From the NCBI GenBank assembly GCA_017871115.1, contig JAFCIZ010000002.1:2377501-2441500 (forward strand): a DNA stretch of 64,000 nt. The letters are read 5' to 3'. The translations under genes and the position numbers were made by a program. This stretch comes from Cunninghamella blakesleeana (Eukaryota; Mucoromycota; Mucoromycetes; Mucorales; Cunninghamellaceae). This document shows, in pieces, positions 50,822-62,820 of the stretch (positions within the stretch are counted from its first letter, which is position 1; each line of letters begins with the position of its first letter). The notes beneath the pieces were generated by a model that saw only the letters and a list, made by a program, of their open reading frames with translations, made no database searches and was not told the origin of the DNA.

Positions 50822-52258
50822 ATGTCTGGATTCAATATTGCTACACCTGCTATGGCTACACCAGCCATGGCTACACCTTCTATTCCTACACCTCATCATA
50901 ATGCTACACCATTTGCTGTACCTTCAACACCAGCTCCTTTGGATGCTCCTACTCCTAGTAGGGATCAGAATCCTTATGCTGTTGCTGGTATTACACCTAC
51001 TTTACAGTAAGTTCTTATATTAGTACACCTTTTTTATTTTATTTAGATCTTCGTTTTTATGATTCCCTTTTGTATATGTACATATTATTATTTATTATTA
51101 TACTCTTATTATTACTCCTTCAGCTATCTCTTTTATATTTCTTTTTTATTTATTCTTTACATAACGAATGGGGTTACGACTTGACTGATGATTACGATTC
51201 TTATAATGATATATATATAAAAAAAGGAAATCATATTGCTACGGATAAAAAAAAATAGGGGAATGGGTATATATTATTATATGGATGGATGATCATTTTA
51301 TGTCGGTCGACTCGATTCACTTGTATATATTTTATTTATTTATTTATTTATTTATCATCATTACACTTGTACACTCAAACACAAACTCACAAAAAAAAAT
51401 ATATCAAAAAGAATAAAAAAAAAACCACCACTCAATAGTCATTCGTTATTTATTTATTTTATTATTATTATTATTATTATTATTACTCATGACTTTTTTT
51501 TTATACTTACGAGATCTTTTTTTAAAAATGTTTGCGATATATAATTAATTATCTAGTCATTGTTAATCATTCTTTTATATTCTTTTCTTTCTTTTTTTTT
51601 TTTTAAAAAAAATAATTATAAAATAATAGGAATATTGTAGCTACAGTCAATTTAGATTGTCGATTGGATTTGAAAAATATTGCACTTCATGCTCGTAATG
51701 CTGAATATAATCCAAAGGTACATATTTATACATATTGATTATTAATAGTAATATTATATATAATTCATTTATTAAATGATTATAAACGTATATTGGGGTT
51801 ATTATCTATGTTATCTTTTTTAGCGTTTTGCAGCTGTGATTATGCGTATTCGTGACCCTAAAACTACTGCTTTAATCTTTGCTTCTGGTAAAATGGTAGT
51901 AACTGGTGCCAAATCTGAAGACGATTCTAAATTAGCTGCAAGAAAGTATGCTCGTATCATTCAAAAATTGGGTTTCCAAGCTAAATTTACTGATTTTAAA
52001 ATTCAAAATATTGTCGGCTCTTGTGATGTCAAATTTCCTATTCGTCTTGAAGGGTTAGCTTATTCCCATGGTCATTTCAGTTCTTATGAACCTGAATTAT
52101 TCCCTGGTTTAATTTATCGTATGGTCAAGCCTAAAATCGTATTATTAATCTTTGTTTCTGGTAAAATTGTTTTAACTGGTGCTAAAGTTCGTGAAGAAAT
52201 TTATCAAGCTTTTCAAGCTATTTACCCTGTACTTCAAGAATTTAAAAAAGGTGGATAA
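50822..52258 (+). CDS. SPT15: TATA-box-binding protein (TBP)
   Basis: TBP nucleates preinitiation complexes for all three nuclear RNA polymerases. Three exons: 50822-51006, 51630-51717 and 51824-52258, about 235 residues. The variable N-terminus (residues 1-57) has short [17 protein letters not shown] repeats. The saddle follows as two direct repeats: [57 protein letters not shown] and [53 protein letters not shown]. The DNA-contacting Phe and Val/Leu positions appear conserved. Intron 1 is long for this window (623 nt). Fully confident identity. Confidence 0.97.
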
Positions 52259-53164
52259 AAATACTTTTTTTAAAAAAATGGCTGGTTTATTTTTTATTTC
52301 ATATATAAATATCCTTCCTTTTCAGCAGTAGCAACAACAATAGCAACAACAACAAAAAAAAAAAAGATCTAAAAAAAAAATTCAAAAAAATTATATATAT
52401 ATAAATCAACAATCATCATCAACTTATTTAAAAAAATCAATCAATCAATCAAACAAATCAAAAAATTATTCTTCTTAATCATTATTCCTATTATTATATA
52501 GTTTATCTTTTCATTTTTATTTCCGTTTTTTTTTTTTTTTTTGAAAAAAAAAAAACAACAAAAAATTGTATGATTTTCTTCCTTTTTTTTATTACTTCTT
52601 CAACCTCATTAATACTTATTTCTTCATGTACAAATACTTTTTTTCTTTATTCCAATTGCATTCATTATCGTAAATATATATAAATATTCTCTTTTCTCTT
52701 TCACTTTTTTTTTTTTTTTTTGCTTTATATATCAACCTTTTATTATCATTATTATCATTATTATTATTTCTTATCTTTTATTATTATTATTACTATTGTT
52801 ATTATTTTATATGAATATCTCTATATATGAATATCCCTCTATATATTAACAATAAAATAATAATAACAATAATAATAATAAAGGAAAAGAGTAATAATTG
52901 TATAATAATAATTTTTTTTGTATATATAAAATAAATAAATATAAATAATATTTATATAATATAGAGAGTGGTTTTTAAAATAAGAAAGTAAAGTTTGATT
53001 TCATCTTGTACCACTTATTTATAATTCCAATTGGTTCATATTCGGGGTATAAAAAAAATTTTTTATAAATTACATTATAATTTTTCTCGATCTCATTTTT
53101 TTTTACTCTTCCTTTTTTTTTTTTTTTACTTTTCCTTTTTTTTTTTTATCTTTCCATAATAATC
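52259..53164. other. Intergenic region after TBP
   Basis: About 900 bp of A/T homopolymers and (ATT)n/(ATAA)n tracts with a CAA-rich stretch near 52326-52352. A plausible T-rich promoter leader occupies 53090-53150. No gene recognised. Confidence 0.6.
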
Positions 53165-54763
53165 ATGGTTGAAAAGACTGAAGTAGATATATATGAAAAG
53201 ACAGCTCTTGAAAGTATCTCTGATCATACATCTATAAAGGATTCTCAACATCCTGCTGATGAAGAATCCCCTATTCCTCCTCCTCAAAAGAAATCTTGGA
53301 AAAACTATTTTGCTTTTTTGAAAGATCGTAGCTTTTGGAAAGTATTGTTCTTGGGTCAATGTAAGTGCTCATATATAGATAAGGATAAAGATCAAAACAC
53401 AGTATAGCTCTATATATATTTATTCTTTTTTTTTCACGTTTTTAAATAATAGTGTTATCTTTATGTATTACTGGTACAACGGTAGCTACTAATAAACTTA
53501 GTAGGGAATACAATATTAGTATTCCTAGTACTCAAACCTTTTTTGTTTAGTAAGTTTTATAGTTTACATTTTTATTGTATTTTAAAAAAAAAGCTGATGT
53601 TGTTTTAATACTCATATTTATTTATTTTTTCAAAAAAATAAATAAAAAAATAGTGCTATTCTTGCCATTGTTTATAATATTTATGCTCTTTATAAACGTG
53701 GGATTAAAGGTTGGTTATTACAATTCTGGCGTCGTGGTATTTTTTGTAAGTCTTATAAAAAAAGAAATACATTTCGGAAACTTTTAAAACTTTAGATACA
53801 AATATATATAAATTATATTGACGATTATTATTTTTTTTTATGGATGATAGATTTCTTTTTAGGGCTTGTTGATGTTGGGGGTAATTATTTCATCGTAAAG
53901 GCTTATGCTTATACCAATATGTTATCTGCCATGTTATTAGATAGTTGGAGTACACCAGTCTGTATGCTTTTAACTTTTATCTTTTTAAAAGTACGATTCC
54001 GATGGGTTCAATATTTGGGTGTCTTTATTGCTTTAATTGGGATGGGAATGTTGGTAGGAAGTGATGCTTTGAATGGATTGGATTATTATGCAGCTGATGC
54101 TGTAAAAGGGGATCTCTTCTGTCTTTTAGGTGCTACTTTATATGGGGTTTCTAATGTTACTGAAGAAATCTTGGCAAGAAAACATCCTCTTTATGAAGTA
54201 ATTGGTATGTTTACTTTCTTTGCTACATTCATTAATTTAATTTTATTGTTGGCTTTGGAAAGAAGCGAATTGTCCCAATTATCAAATCAACCAGAAGCTA
54301 TAGGCATGATTGTTGTTTATACTGTTTGTATGTTTGTCTTATACTCTCTTGCTCCTGTCTTGTTCCGTTTAGGAAGTGCAGTCTTGTATAACATTTCTCT
54401 TTTGACAAGTGATTTCTATGGTTTGATTTTTGGTCTTGGATTATTTGGTTACAAGGTAAATAATAATATCCTTTTTCATATTCATGTTATATATATATAT
54501 CTTTATTCATTTTTTTTTCCATTTTATTTATATTAATCTCTTAGGTCAATGCTATGTATCCTTTTGCCTATGTGATTATTCTTGTTGGTATTCTTATTTA
54601 TCATATTTTCCCTGCTCCAACTCCTCAAATTGGTACTTTTGATAAAGAAAAAATGGAAAATGAACGTCGTGAATTATTTGGTTTACCTGCTGAAAATGAC
54701 GATATTGAACGTCAAGAAGGTTCTAATCAACAACATCATGTTATTGATGAAAGAACAAATTAA
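53165..54763 (+). CDS. SLC35F-type (DUF914) multi-pass transporter
   Basis: Five exons: 53165-53360, 53453-53549, 53654-53745, 53851-54455 and 54545-54763, about 402 residues. The N-terminal 55 residues are charged and cytosolic, then about ten hydrophobic helices. Family blocks: GQLLSLCITGTTVATNKLS, FLGLVDVGGNYFIVKAYAYTN..MLLDSWSTPVCM, the FRWVQYLGVFIALIGMGMLVGSD block, GDLFCLLGATLYGVSNVTEE and LTSDFYGLIFGL. These match the SLC35F1/2/6-like drug/metabolite transporter group found in fungi; the substrate is unknown. The C-terminus is acidic and polar. Exons 2 and 3 are under 100 nt and needed for the first helices. Confidence 0.85.
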
Positions 54764-55477
54764 AATGGATCATGTTATCCTTTTTTTTTGATCATGATTT
54801 TCACTTTCCCTCTCCCCAAACTTCTTTTTTAAACTTTAAACTATTTCTCTTTTCTATTCTTTTATTTATTTATTTTTTTAACTTTACTTTTAATTTATTT
54901 TTGTATTTTATTCATGTAATTTTAATCATTCATCTTTTTTTATTTGTATTTCTAGTATATTTTTTCCCTCTTCCCATACTTTAAAAAACAGTAGACACTT
55001 TACGTCTTTTGGTTTACTGTTAATAAAAAAAGACGTTTGGTTCATTCATGAACGAAACAACAATTTTAAATTCATATTGAATTTTGTATATATGTTTGTA
55101 TATAAATATGAACTATTGTATATATTGTCATGTATTTTTATTATGTAGTATAAAAAAGATAAGAAAAAAAAGTATATATTATTATTTATATATGTAAAAT
55201 AAAACAGTATTTTTTTTAAACAAGTACTTAAAAAATAATGCATATAAAAATATAAAGGTAGAGGGAAAAAAAAAAGGAGTTTTCAAAATCCGAACTCTTT
55301 TTTAAAAAAGGGGACTTAAAAAATTATTTTCTATTTTTCACTACTCTTCCACAGTTTTTTTTTTTTTTTTTCTTCTACTACTGTTTTTATATCTATATAT
55401 TTTAAATATTACCTTTTATATATATACATATATTATTAACATTATCATTATAATTATATTAATAAAATAAATGACTC
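54764..55477. other. Intergenic region with inverted repeats
   Basis: Downstream of the transporter gene. ACGTCTTTT (55002-55010) and AAAAGACGT (55028-55036) can form a 9-bp stem with a 17-nt loop. GTTCAT-TC-ATGAAC follows directly (55040-55053). They may act in 3'-end formation, or be element remnants. The remainder is A/T-rich. Confidence 0.55.
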
Positions 55478-55500
55478 ATGGCACTTACAACCGATGCTGA
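55471..55500 (+). promoter_or_regulatory. Upstream ORF overlapping the SIN1/AVO1 start
   Basis: ATG at 55471 reads nine codons to TGA at 55498-55500. It begins 7 nt before the ATG used for the SIN1-like protein and is in another frame, so ribosomes must skip it (leaky scanning) or re-start. It could lower or condition translation of the TORC2 subunit. Whether the transcript includes this ATG is not known. Confidence 0.5.
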
Positions 55501-58500
55501 TTATTTAATTCATCTCATGAGAGTCAAGTTTTTAAGAATGGATGATCGCGGTGAACGTATTATGGCCTTCCCACCCTCCGTTATGTCTGATGATTATGTT
55601 CGGCTAGCAGCACCAAGATATCCTGAAATGCAATACTGTTATTCTCCATCTTATGATTTAAATACAAAAGAAAATCCAATCTTTGGTACTGGATTAGTTA
55701 GTAGTCCAAGAACAAAAAGGACTCAATATCGTCAAAGGAAAAACAATATGAATAACAATAACAATAATAATAATACCATGAATAATAATGAAGAGAACAA
55801 CAATAACAACATTAATACTAGTCAAAATAATGAAACAAAGTTTATGAATACCAATGCAAAATCATCTCCTTTAATGAATTCACGATTAGAGTCTACTTCG
55901 GATAGTGATGAGGACTTTATATTCACAACAAAGTAAATATTCATATAATAATAATAAATAATGAAAAAATGAAAATAAAATTAAAAAAGAAGAGAGATAA
56001 ATGATGATGAGTAAATTATATATATATATATATATATGTATACTAATTATTATTATTACTTTATTTTTATCTTTATAGAAAAACACAACAGCAACATCAT
56101 TATCAGCATCAACAACAACACCCACAATCTAGCCAATCACAACCTCAAAGATCATTGGATAATTCATTAAAAAGTAATAATAAACAAGTGGAAGATTCAT
56201 CTCAATTATTTTCTCAAGGTGGAGCAAGTGAAATAACAAATTTAACCACATCATTACATCCTTCTATGGATTCAAATATTGATCCTTCTCCTCGATCTTC
56301 ATTGGATGCTATTGATTCAACAACTCAAGATTTATCACTTCCCTATATGAATGCACCTACTACTACTACTACCACAGCTCCTCGAACCTCTATAGAAATG
56401 AATCATCATCGCTATACAAAATCTTCCTCTTCTTCCTCTTCTCCTTCTAATACATTATTTCATACCAATAATAATAATAATAATTCGGGATTGCCACTTT
56501 ATTCGCGTTATAGAAAACAATCCAACGTTTCTATGATACCATCCAATATAAATATTGAATCCTTTCAAAATACATCCTCTTTACCCTTACCACCACCACC
56601 ATCTTCCCAACAACAACAGCAAAAACGCTTACAAATTATACCTGGGAAATCTTTATTAACCGCCATGATAGCAGCCAAAGCCACTACAGCAGAAAATCCA
56701 TTTTCAACTTATTCACATGCTTCTGGAAAAGGAAGTAATCGTCCTTTAACGTTACGGATTTATTTACCACATACTGATACACCTAAAGAGCCTATTACAT
56801 TAATAGTAAGACCAGATGTAATTATTGATGATGTCATTGGTTATATTTTATATGATTATATTGAACAAAAAAGACAACCTGAATTGGAAGATGAAGTATA
56901 TGATCTGGCTCAATGGTCTTTACTTATTGTTGAAGATGATGGGGAGGTAGATGATGAATTACCAGGTAATAATAATAAATATTAAAATAAAGATTACTAT
57001 ATAGAAATACAAAAAAAAAAAACTGATATTGAAATTACCAAATAATTTGTATATTTATGCATTTCTAATTTTATCTTTATTTTTAGCTATGGATCGTACA
57101 AGAAGAATCGATAAAGTTGGATTTGATGAATTTGCATTATGTAGAGCTACTTCTTCACAAGGTAACATACACAAACACGCACATATGCACATATATATAT
57201 TATTAATTGAAGTTAGAGATCATTTTTTTTCTAATATATTCAATTTATTTATTTTTACTTTGTTTTATTTTTTTATTTAAAATAATTAGCTAAGCAAAAT
57301 GAACAAGTAAGAGCCAAGCTTGGAAGATTTGGACCTGATATGGAATCACTAAAGAAGAAACCAAGCATACCAACAGCTATTAATATGAATGGACCAACAT
57401 CATCAAAAATGGATAATAATAATAATGTCAACAATAATAACAATAATAATATCAATCAAAACAATAACAATAATAATAATAACAATAATACACTATTACA
57501 GCCCTCTTCGTCCAAAAAAATGTCGGGCTCTACCAATTATTCAACATCTGGCAACGGAGATAATAATATCTTGGAATCCTCAGCACAGTCTGGAAGTCAA
57601 TTGCAATTAGATATGGAAATGATGGCAGCCTCGACTATGAATACTAATTTAAATATCCCTATTACCACTTCTACCACAGACGCTGTAGCCGATTCTTCTT
57701 CCATCGCTGTCCCCGTACCCTCGTCCAAATCCGTTTTAACAAAAGCAGCTTTACCTATCACACCTATTAAATATTTCCGCATTCGATTGATGACCAATGA
57801 TGAAGTAGCAGCTACTACTACTATTCCCGTTTATGCTGAAATGTTTATTGGGGATGTATTGGAATTAGTATCAAGGAAAAGAAAATTAGATCCTAATGAT
57901 TATATATTGACCATGTCGGATTCTAATTTGGTTGTTCGGAATGATATTGCCGTAGAAGATTTAAAAGATGTAGATGAATTGGCTTTAAGAAAGAAAGGAA
58001 GCACTTTATCTATTCCTACTTCTTGTAAGTATATAAATATATATAAAGAGATGGAAAGATACATAAATAAGAATGAAAATATATAAATATTTATTTATTT
58101 TTATTTTTGATTATTTTTTAGCAAATCATATATGGAGATCACCTATAAAAAAGAAAAAAGAAGAATCTCATCAACCAATGTATTTTACCACTAATGATCA
58201 TAATAATCAACCAAGTGATAATTTTCTTCAACAATACAAGGTATACACATACATACATATATATATATATATGATGGATAATTTATTTATTATTCTTTTT
58301 CTTCCTTTATATAGAAATATAATATTAATCGTAAAACGCCTATGTTTGTTGGGAAAAAAATCAGTATTCTTGCTATTGATGGAAATTATATACATTTGAT
58401 GCCGCCTGAACATAAAGGAGGAATGTTTGATTCATTGAAAACAGTAAGTTTTGTTATTATTAGTATTATTAAGAGGAAAAGTGAAAATAAATAAATAAAT

Positions 58501-58740
58501 AAATAAAAGAATTGAATGATTAACCTAATATATATATATTTATATATACTATTTATACAGACTTCTTTTCATGTTGGTGCCATCAAGTTTTGTAAACAAA
58601 GTAAAAAAGTACCAAGTAATTTTAAAATTGGAGTAATGAAAGAGCGAGATTTTAAGACTTATGAATTAGAAGCTGAAACATCGAAAGAAGCATGTAAGCT
58701 AAATAGAGCCGTTATAACATTAAAAGAAATATGGTATTAA
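55478..58740 (+). CDS. SIN1: Sin1/Avo1, TORC2 subunit
   Basis: Sin1 holds TORC2 together and presents AGC-kinase substrates. Seven exons: 55478-55932, 56079-56965, 57087-57161, 57290-58024, 58122-58240, 58315-58443 and 58561-58740, about 859 residues. The N-terminus has MALTTDADYLIHLMRVKFLRMDD..ER, the conserved Sin1 start. A long Ser/Asn/Gln/His-rich region follows. The CRIM domain (about 365-475) includes ITLIVRPDVIIDDVIGYILYDYI, WSLLIVEDDGEVDDELPAMDR and KVGFDEFALCRA. A Ras-binding-like fold lies near 629-715 (RIRLMTNDE..ELALRKKGS). The C-terminus has the PH-like domain (YNINRKTPMFVGKKISILAIDG...TLKEIWY). All three expected domains are present. Confidence 0.92.
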
Positions 58741-60157
58741 TTAGCTAATTAAATTTTATTTTATTTTATTATTCATATTAATAATAGATGAAATATGTGC
58801 AAGAATCAAGTTTTTAATACAAATGAATAAAGGTTCAGGAACCTAAGCTTTCATTTATATATCTTTTTTGTAAATATTTATATATACTTGTTTTACAAAT
58901 ATTCTTTTTAATTATTTATATTTTTTTTCTTTTAAATAAATTGTTTGAAATATATCCTCTATTCCTTTTTTTTTTTTTTTTTGGACGAATTACACTTTTT
59001 TACTGGAGATTATTTCTTTTGTAGCAAATACTAACTTTACTATCTTACATGTATGTATGTGTATGTTGTAGTACAGTAAACTAAAATATATATATCTCGA
59101 TTACTTCGGCTTTTTTAGTTTATATGTTATTCTAGCAGTGCTTTTTAATTTTTAGTAGAGATTTTGTCTTTTTATGCCAAATGACATTTTGTAGTATTAC
59201 GAAAAATATGCTTTTAATTTTATAATAAACTAATCTATAGGTATATATTTTGTTTGGATTAATATATTAAATGTAGTCATAATTTACGATTGAATCTTAA
59301 TGATTACTCACTTTTGGCTCTTTCCACTAATTTTTAATGCTTGGTTTTTTTATTCAAGTTATTGGTCATTTTCTTCTATACAGCGTATGCTCTTTTACTT
59401 TACCAAGATAGTCCGCTACTTTATTTAAGTTGGTTATTTTTATTCTTTTTTATAATTATTTACCCATTTGACCATAGTATATGCTATTTGATCCTTGATC
59501 CTATTCTATATCATAGTTAGTTGTGTTCAGTAGGGTTTAATGAAGTATGATAAATATTATTACTATCATTTCTCATCATTGTATAAAAAATACAAAGTTT
59601 TTGAAGTTATAAACTTTTATTTTCGTTTAGATAATAGTGTACTATATTTAATAATATTTATACACTTTAGTTTAATTAATATATTAATATTTTAAAAAAA
59701 GGAATACATAACCATATGCAATAAAATATTTTTCATAGTACAAAAATTAATACTATATCTAAATTTCCTTTTATGGATTCCAAAAAAAAATTGTATCGTG
59801 TGGGCATAGTAATTTCCTTTATTAATAAATGATCCCAGGTTACAGACATAGCTATTTTTATTAAGCACTTTTCTAATTCTTTTATGAATGTTTTTTTTAT
59901 AGTTACTTGTATTCTTGAAATAGAAGTATTAATAATTTTTTATTTATTGAGAAACGATTTCATTAGTTCTTTATATTTTACTTGTCATACAGATTTAAAA
60001 AAAAATTTTTACCAAAAAAATTTTTTTTCTCAGTGTGTGAATTTAAAAATGGCATAATTTTTTTTATAAAATTTTTTTTTGCTTATCTTTATTTTTTTCT
60101 TTTCCTTTTTCTTTTTCTTACTCTTTTTTTAAATTTACTTTTTTCTAACATTTATAC
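58741..60157. other. 1.4-kb gene-free region with repeat copy B
   Basis: Holds a perfect hairpin AGGTTC-AG-GAACCT at 58831-58844, the second copy of the dispersed repeat (about 59111-59475), and AT-rich filler. The stretch 59990-60150 is T-rich and is the likely promoter of the next gene. No coding frame or tRNA seen. Confidence 0.6.
59111..59475. repeat. Degenerate dispersed non-coding repeat, copy B
   Basis: Collinear with 21611-21995 in the same orientation, sharing blocks such as ttttttagttta, ctttttaatttttagtag, tctttttatgccaaat, aaactaatctata, ttttgtttg, atgattactcac, aagatagtcc and ttggtta. I estimate roughly 60-70% identity over the blocks by eye. Flanks do not match, so the repeat has defined ends in this window. 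Origin unknown. Confidence 0.6.
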
Positions 60158-62194
60158 ATGGTTGTACTCTTACCTTCTAGTTATGATGAAGCTGATCATA
60201 ATAATAAACATAAAACACCCTTTAGCACCAACACAACATCATCATTAGCCAGTAATAGTAGTAAGAATCAAGTTCGATTGGATACTGTGATTTCCAAAAT
60301 AATACAAATTGTATTGAGAGCTAGATTAGGATCCGATTATTATTGTATTCAACCCCATACAACAAATCATTGTTATTTAACTATTTCACCAACCACTTTA
60401 CCTTTTGATAATATTCAACAAAATGGTATCAATTTGTTGATTTGTATTTTATATAAAAATACTATGTTGGAACAATGGAGGATTACTTTTGACTCTTCTT
60501 CATCACCATCGCCTATTGTTATTCATGATGCAGCTGCAACTAATATTCCTACTCCAACTACTACTACAACATCTTTAATAGAAAATAATAATAATAATAA
60601 TAGTAATGTTAGTACGAAACATTCTGAAAATACAGATATAAAATTATTACTTCAAGCTGTTTATTCTCAAACTCGTTTATTACCAATTCACAACTGGCTC
60701 TCGCAAAACAAATTAAATAAATCGGATTTATCTTTTCTTATTACACCTATTACCACCAATACTATCACAGATACTACAAAGGAAAATAAAAATATCTTTT
60801 CATCATCATCATCTTATTGTTGTTATTCACATACTGATTCTAAAGAGTTCATTCAACAACAACAGAGTGATTTAGCCTTTTCTTCATTATCATCATCTAT
60901 TGGTATACATGATTTTATAACTGCTACAACCACCGATATTCATGGGCAATTGAAACTTCAAGTTTTATATGATAAACAGTTAGATAAAAAACTATCGTTC
61001 CTTTCAAAACCATCATTATCGTCAACATCAGCACTCACTATAAAAAATGATACGAATAAGCATATAGATACATGTGATAAATATTCAAAACCAACCGCAA
61101 CACCAATATTCATGTCAAAAAAAAATAATAATCATTCATCTTTACTTTCACATTCATATAGTTTAAATGAATCAAAGTCATATAATCATCATGTATCAAC
61201 AACGACTCCTGTTATAACAATGAGAAGGCTATCTAAATTATCTTTATCAGCATTAAACGACGATAACGATGAAGAACTCGATAGTAATAATAATAGTAAT
61301 CTTTTTAATAATAATTATAGCGCTCGTTCTGATCCTCATCATGATAGCCAATTTCATCCTTCAACAACAACACTTCACCCTCATCATCCATTATCTATTC
61401 CTATATCCTCTTCACCTATACAATATACCCATCATGGCCATTCATTAGCTTACTCTACTTCACCATCTACTTCCATTCTTTCTCAACAGCAGCAACAGCC
61501 ATTACTACGAAGATCATCTATTCAATATCACCATGGCTTAGCAGGTAGTTATGAAGAATCTTTGCTCAGTGGAAGAATGTCTACATTACAACCATCTAAA
61601 CCTATTACATTTCATGCACAAATTGGGGTATTAGGCTATGGGCATTGTAAACCATCATTAAAATGTCCTCCACATAGATCTATTTATTTTCCAGCTTTTT
61701 TTTATGATAATCATGATAATACAAACGATAATCACGGCGAAGATATGTCCATTTTTAATTCTCAGCAACCACAACAACATACATCCACTATTCCTCCTTA
61801 TGTTGGTACCATTGATTTAACTATGGATGAAGAAAAAAAGGCACCGTCTCCCGGTTATCGTATTCCATCCAAAGGTCAATTACAAATAGCTATCAAGAAT
61901 CCAAATAAACATTTAGTAAAATTATTTTTAATTCCCTATGATGTTTCCTCGATGCCTCGTAATACAAAAACATTTTTAAGACAAACTTCTTATCTTACAA
62001 CAAACACAACAACATCATCATCATCCTCAGTATTAAAGTATGCCATTCATATTCAACTATGTAGGACGGATAAAAATAGAGTGTATTTATATAAACAAAT
62101 TCGAGTGGTATTTACAAACCGTTGTATGGATGCTCGTGAACAATATCGTGTAGTTTGTGAAGGTCCAAAAGAGCCTGTTTATGCTCCTCTTTAA
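60158..62194 (+). CDS. Atos-type protein with Atg13-HORMA-like N-terminus
   Basis: Single exon, 678 residues. The last 190 residues match the conserved Atos/FAM214 tail: HAQIGVLGYGHCKPSLKCPPH, the YVGTIDLTMDEE block, GYRIPSKGQLQIAIKNPNKH, VKLFLIPYDVSSMPRNTKTF, and IRVVFTNRCMDAREQYRVVCEGP. This family (DUF4210 plus the meiotic chromosome-segregation domain) includes animal transcription regulators. The N-terminus (about 35-240) resembles the HORMA fold of Atg13: LDTVISKIIQIVLRARL, NTMLEQWRITFD, and DIKLLLQAVYSQTRLLPIHNW. A 250-residue Ser/Asn/His-rich linker joins them. The Atos assignment is strong; the HORMA-like reading rests on motif order and spacing only. No intron interrupts it, and the first ATG gives the full N-terminal block. 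Confidence 0.78.
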   Translation: MVVLLPSSYDEADHNNKHKTPFSTNTTSSLASNSSKNQVRLDTVISKIIQIVLRARLGSDYYCIQPHTTNHCYLTISPTTLPFDNIQQNGINLLICILYKNTMLEQWRITFDSSSSPSPIVIHDAAATNIPTPTTTTTSLIENNNNNNSNVSTKHSENTDIKLLLQAVYSQTRLLPIHNWLSQNKLNKSDLSFLITPITTNTITDTTKENKNIFSSSSSYCCYSHTDSKEFIQQQQSDLAFSSLSSSIGIHDFITATTTDIHGQLKLQVLYDKQLDKKLSFLSKPSLSSTSALTIKNDTNKHIDTCDKYSKPTATPIFMSKKNNNHSSLLSHSYSLNESKSYNHHVSTTTPVITMRRLSKLSLSALNDDNDEELDSNNNSNLFNNNYSARSDPHHDSQFHPSTTTLHPHHPLSIPISSSPIQYTHHGHSLAYSTSPSTSILSQQQQQPLLRRSSIQYHHGLAGSYEESLLSGRMSTLQPSKPITFHAQIGVLGYGHCKPSLKCPPHRSIYFPAFFYDNHDNTNDNHGEDMSIFNSQQPQQHTSTIPPYVGTIDLTMDEEKKAPSPGYRIPSKGQLQIAIKNPNKHLVKLFLIPYDVSSMPRNTKTFLRQTSYLTTNTTTSSSSSVLKYAIHIQLCRTDKNRVYLYKQIRVVFTNRCMDAREQYRVVCEGPKEPVYAPL

Positions 62195-62655
62195 AAAGAT
62201 ATAGTAAAAAATATGTAAATTTTATTTCGCTTTTATATATATATATATTTATTATTATTTCTATGTTCATATTGTTAAATAAATAAAGTTAAATCTTTTA
62301 TCTATTCATATCTATAAATGCTTTTTAATAATAAATAAAATAAAACAGGGAAGGTTGGATAATTAGATAAAATAGAAGGATTTATAAAGCAAGGAAAAAA
62401 AGGAAGAGGTTTCTAATTGCATATTTCGATTTTATTTCAGGTCTTCATCAGTAAATTTCTTACACATAGAGCATCCATGAAAAAAGTTTAAATTAATAAG
62501 TATATCATCGATTTTATTTTTTTAATATATATTTTTTTAACATTTACTAAATGGCACTACATTTACATCGAATCAAACCAAAAAAAGTAAACTTGCTATT
62601 ATATGTTCTTACTAAAAAATAAAAAATAAAAAATAAAAGATAAAATAAAAATACA

Positions 62656-62693
<38 letters not shown>

Positions 62694-62820
62694 GACTACG
62701 TGCCTTTTTTAATGTTTAATTTAATATTATAATAATCATATTTTTATTATTTGAGGATCTTATGATATTTTCACCATTTGGAAAATATTTGAAATTTCAC
62801 AAGTTGTTTTTTGAGTCCTA
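62195..62820. other. Intergenic A/T-rich region before composition break
   Basis: About 620 bp, typical of the window: (TA)n near 62663-62688, A/T runs. Sequence character changes around 62820, after which GC content rises. Confidence 0.55.
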
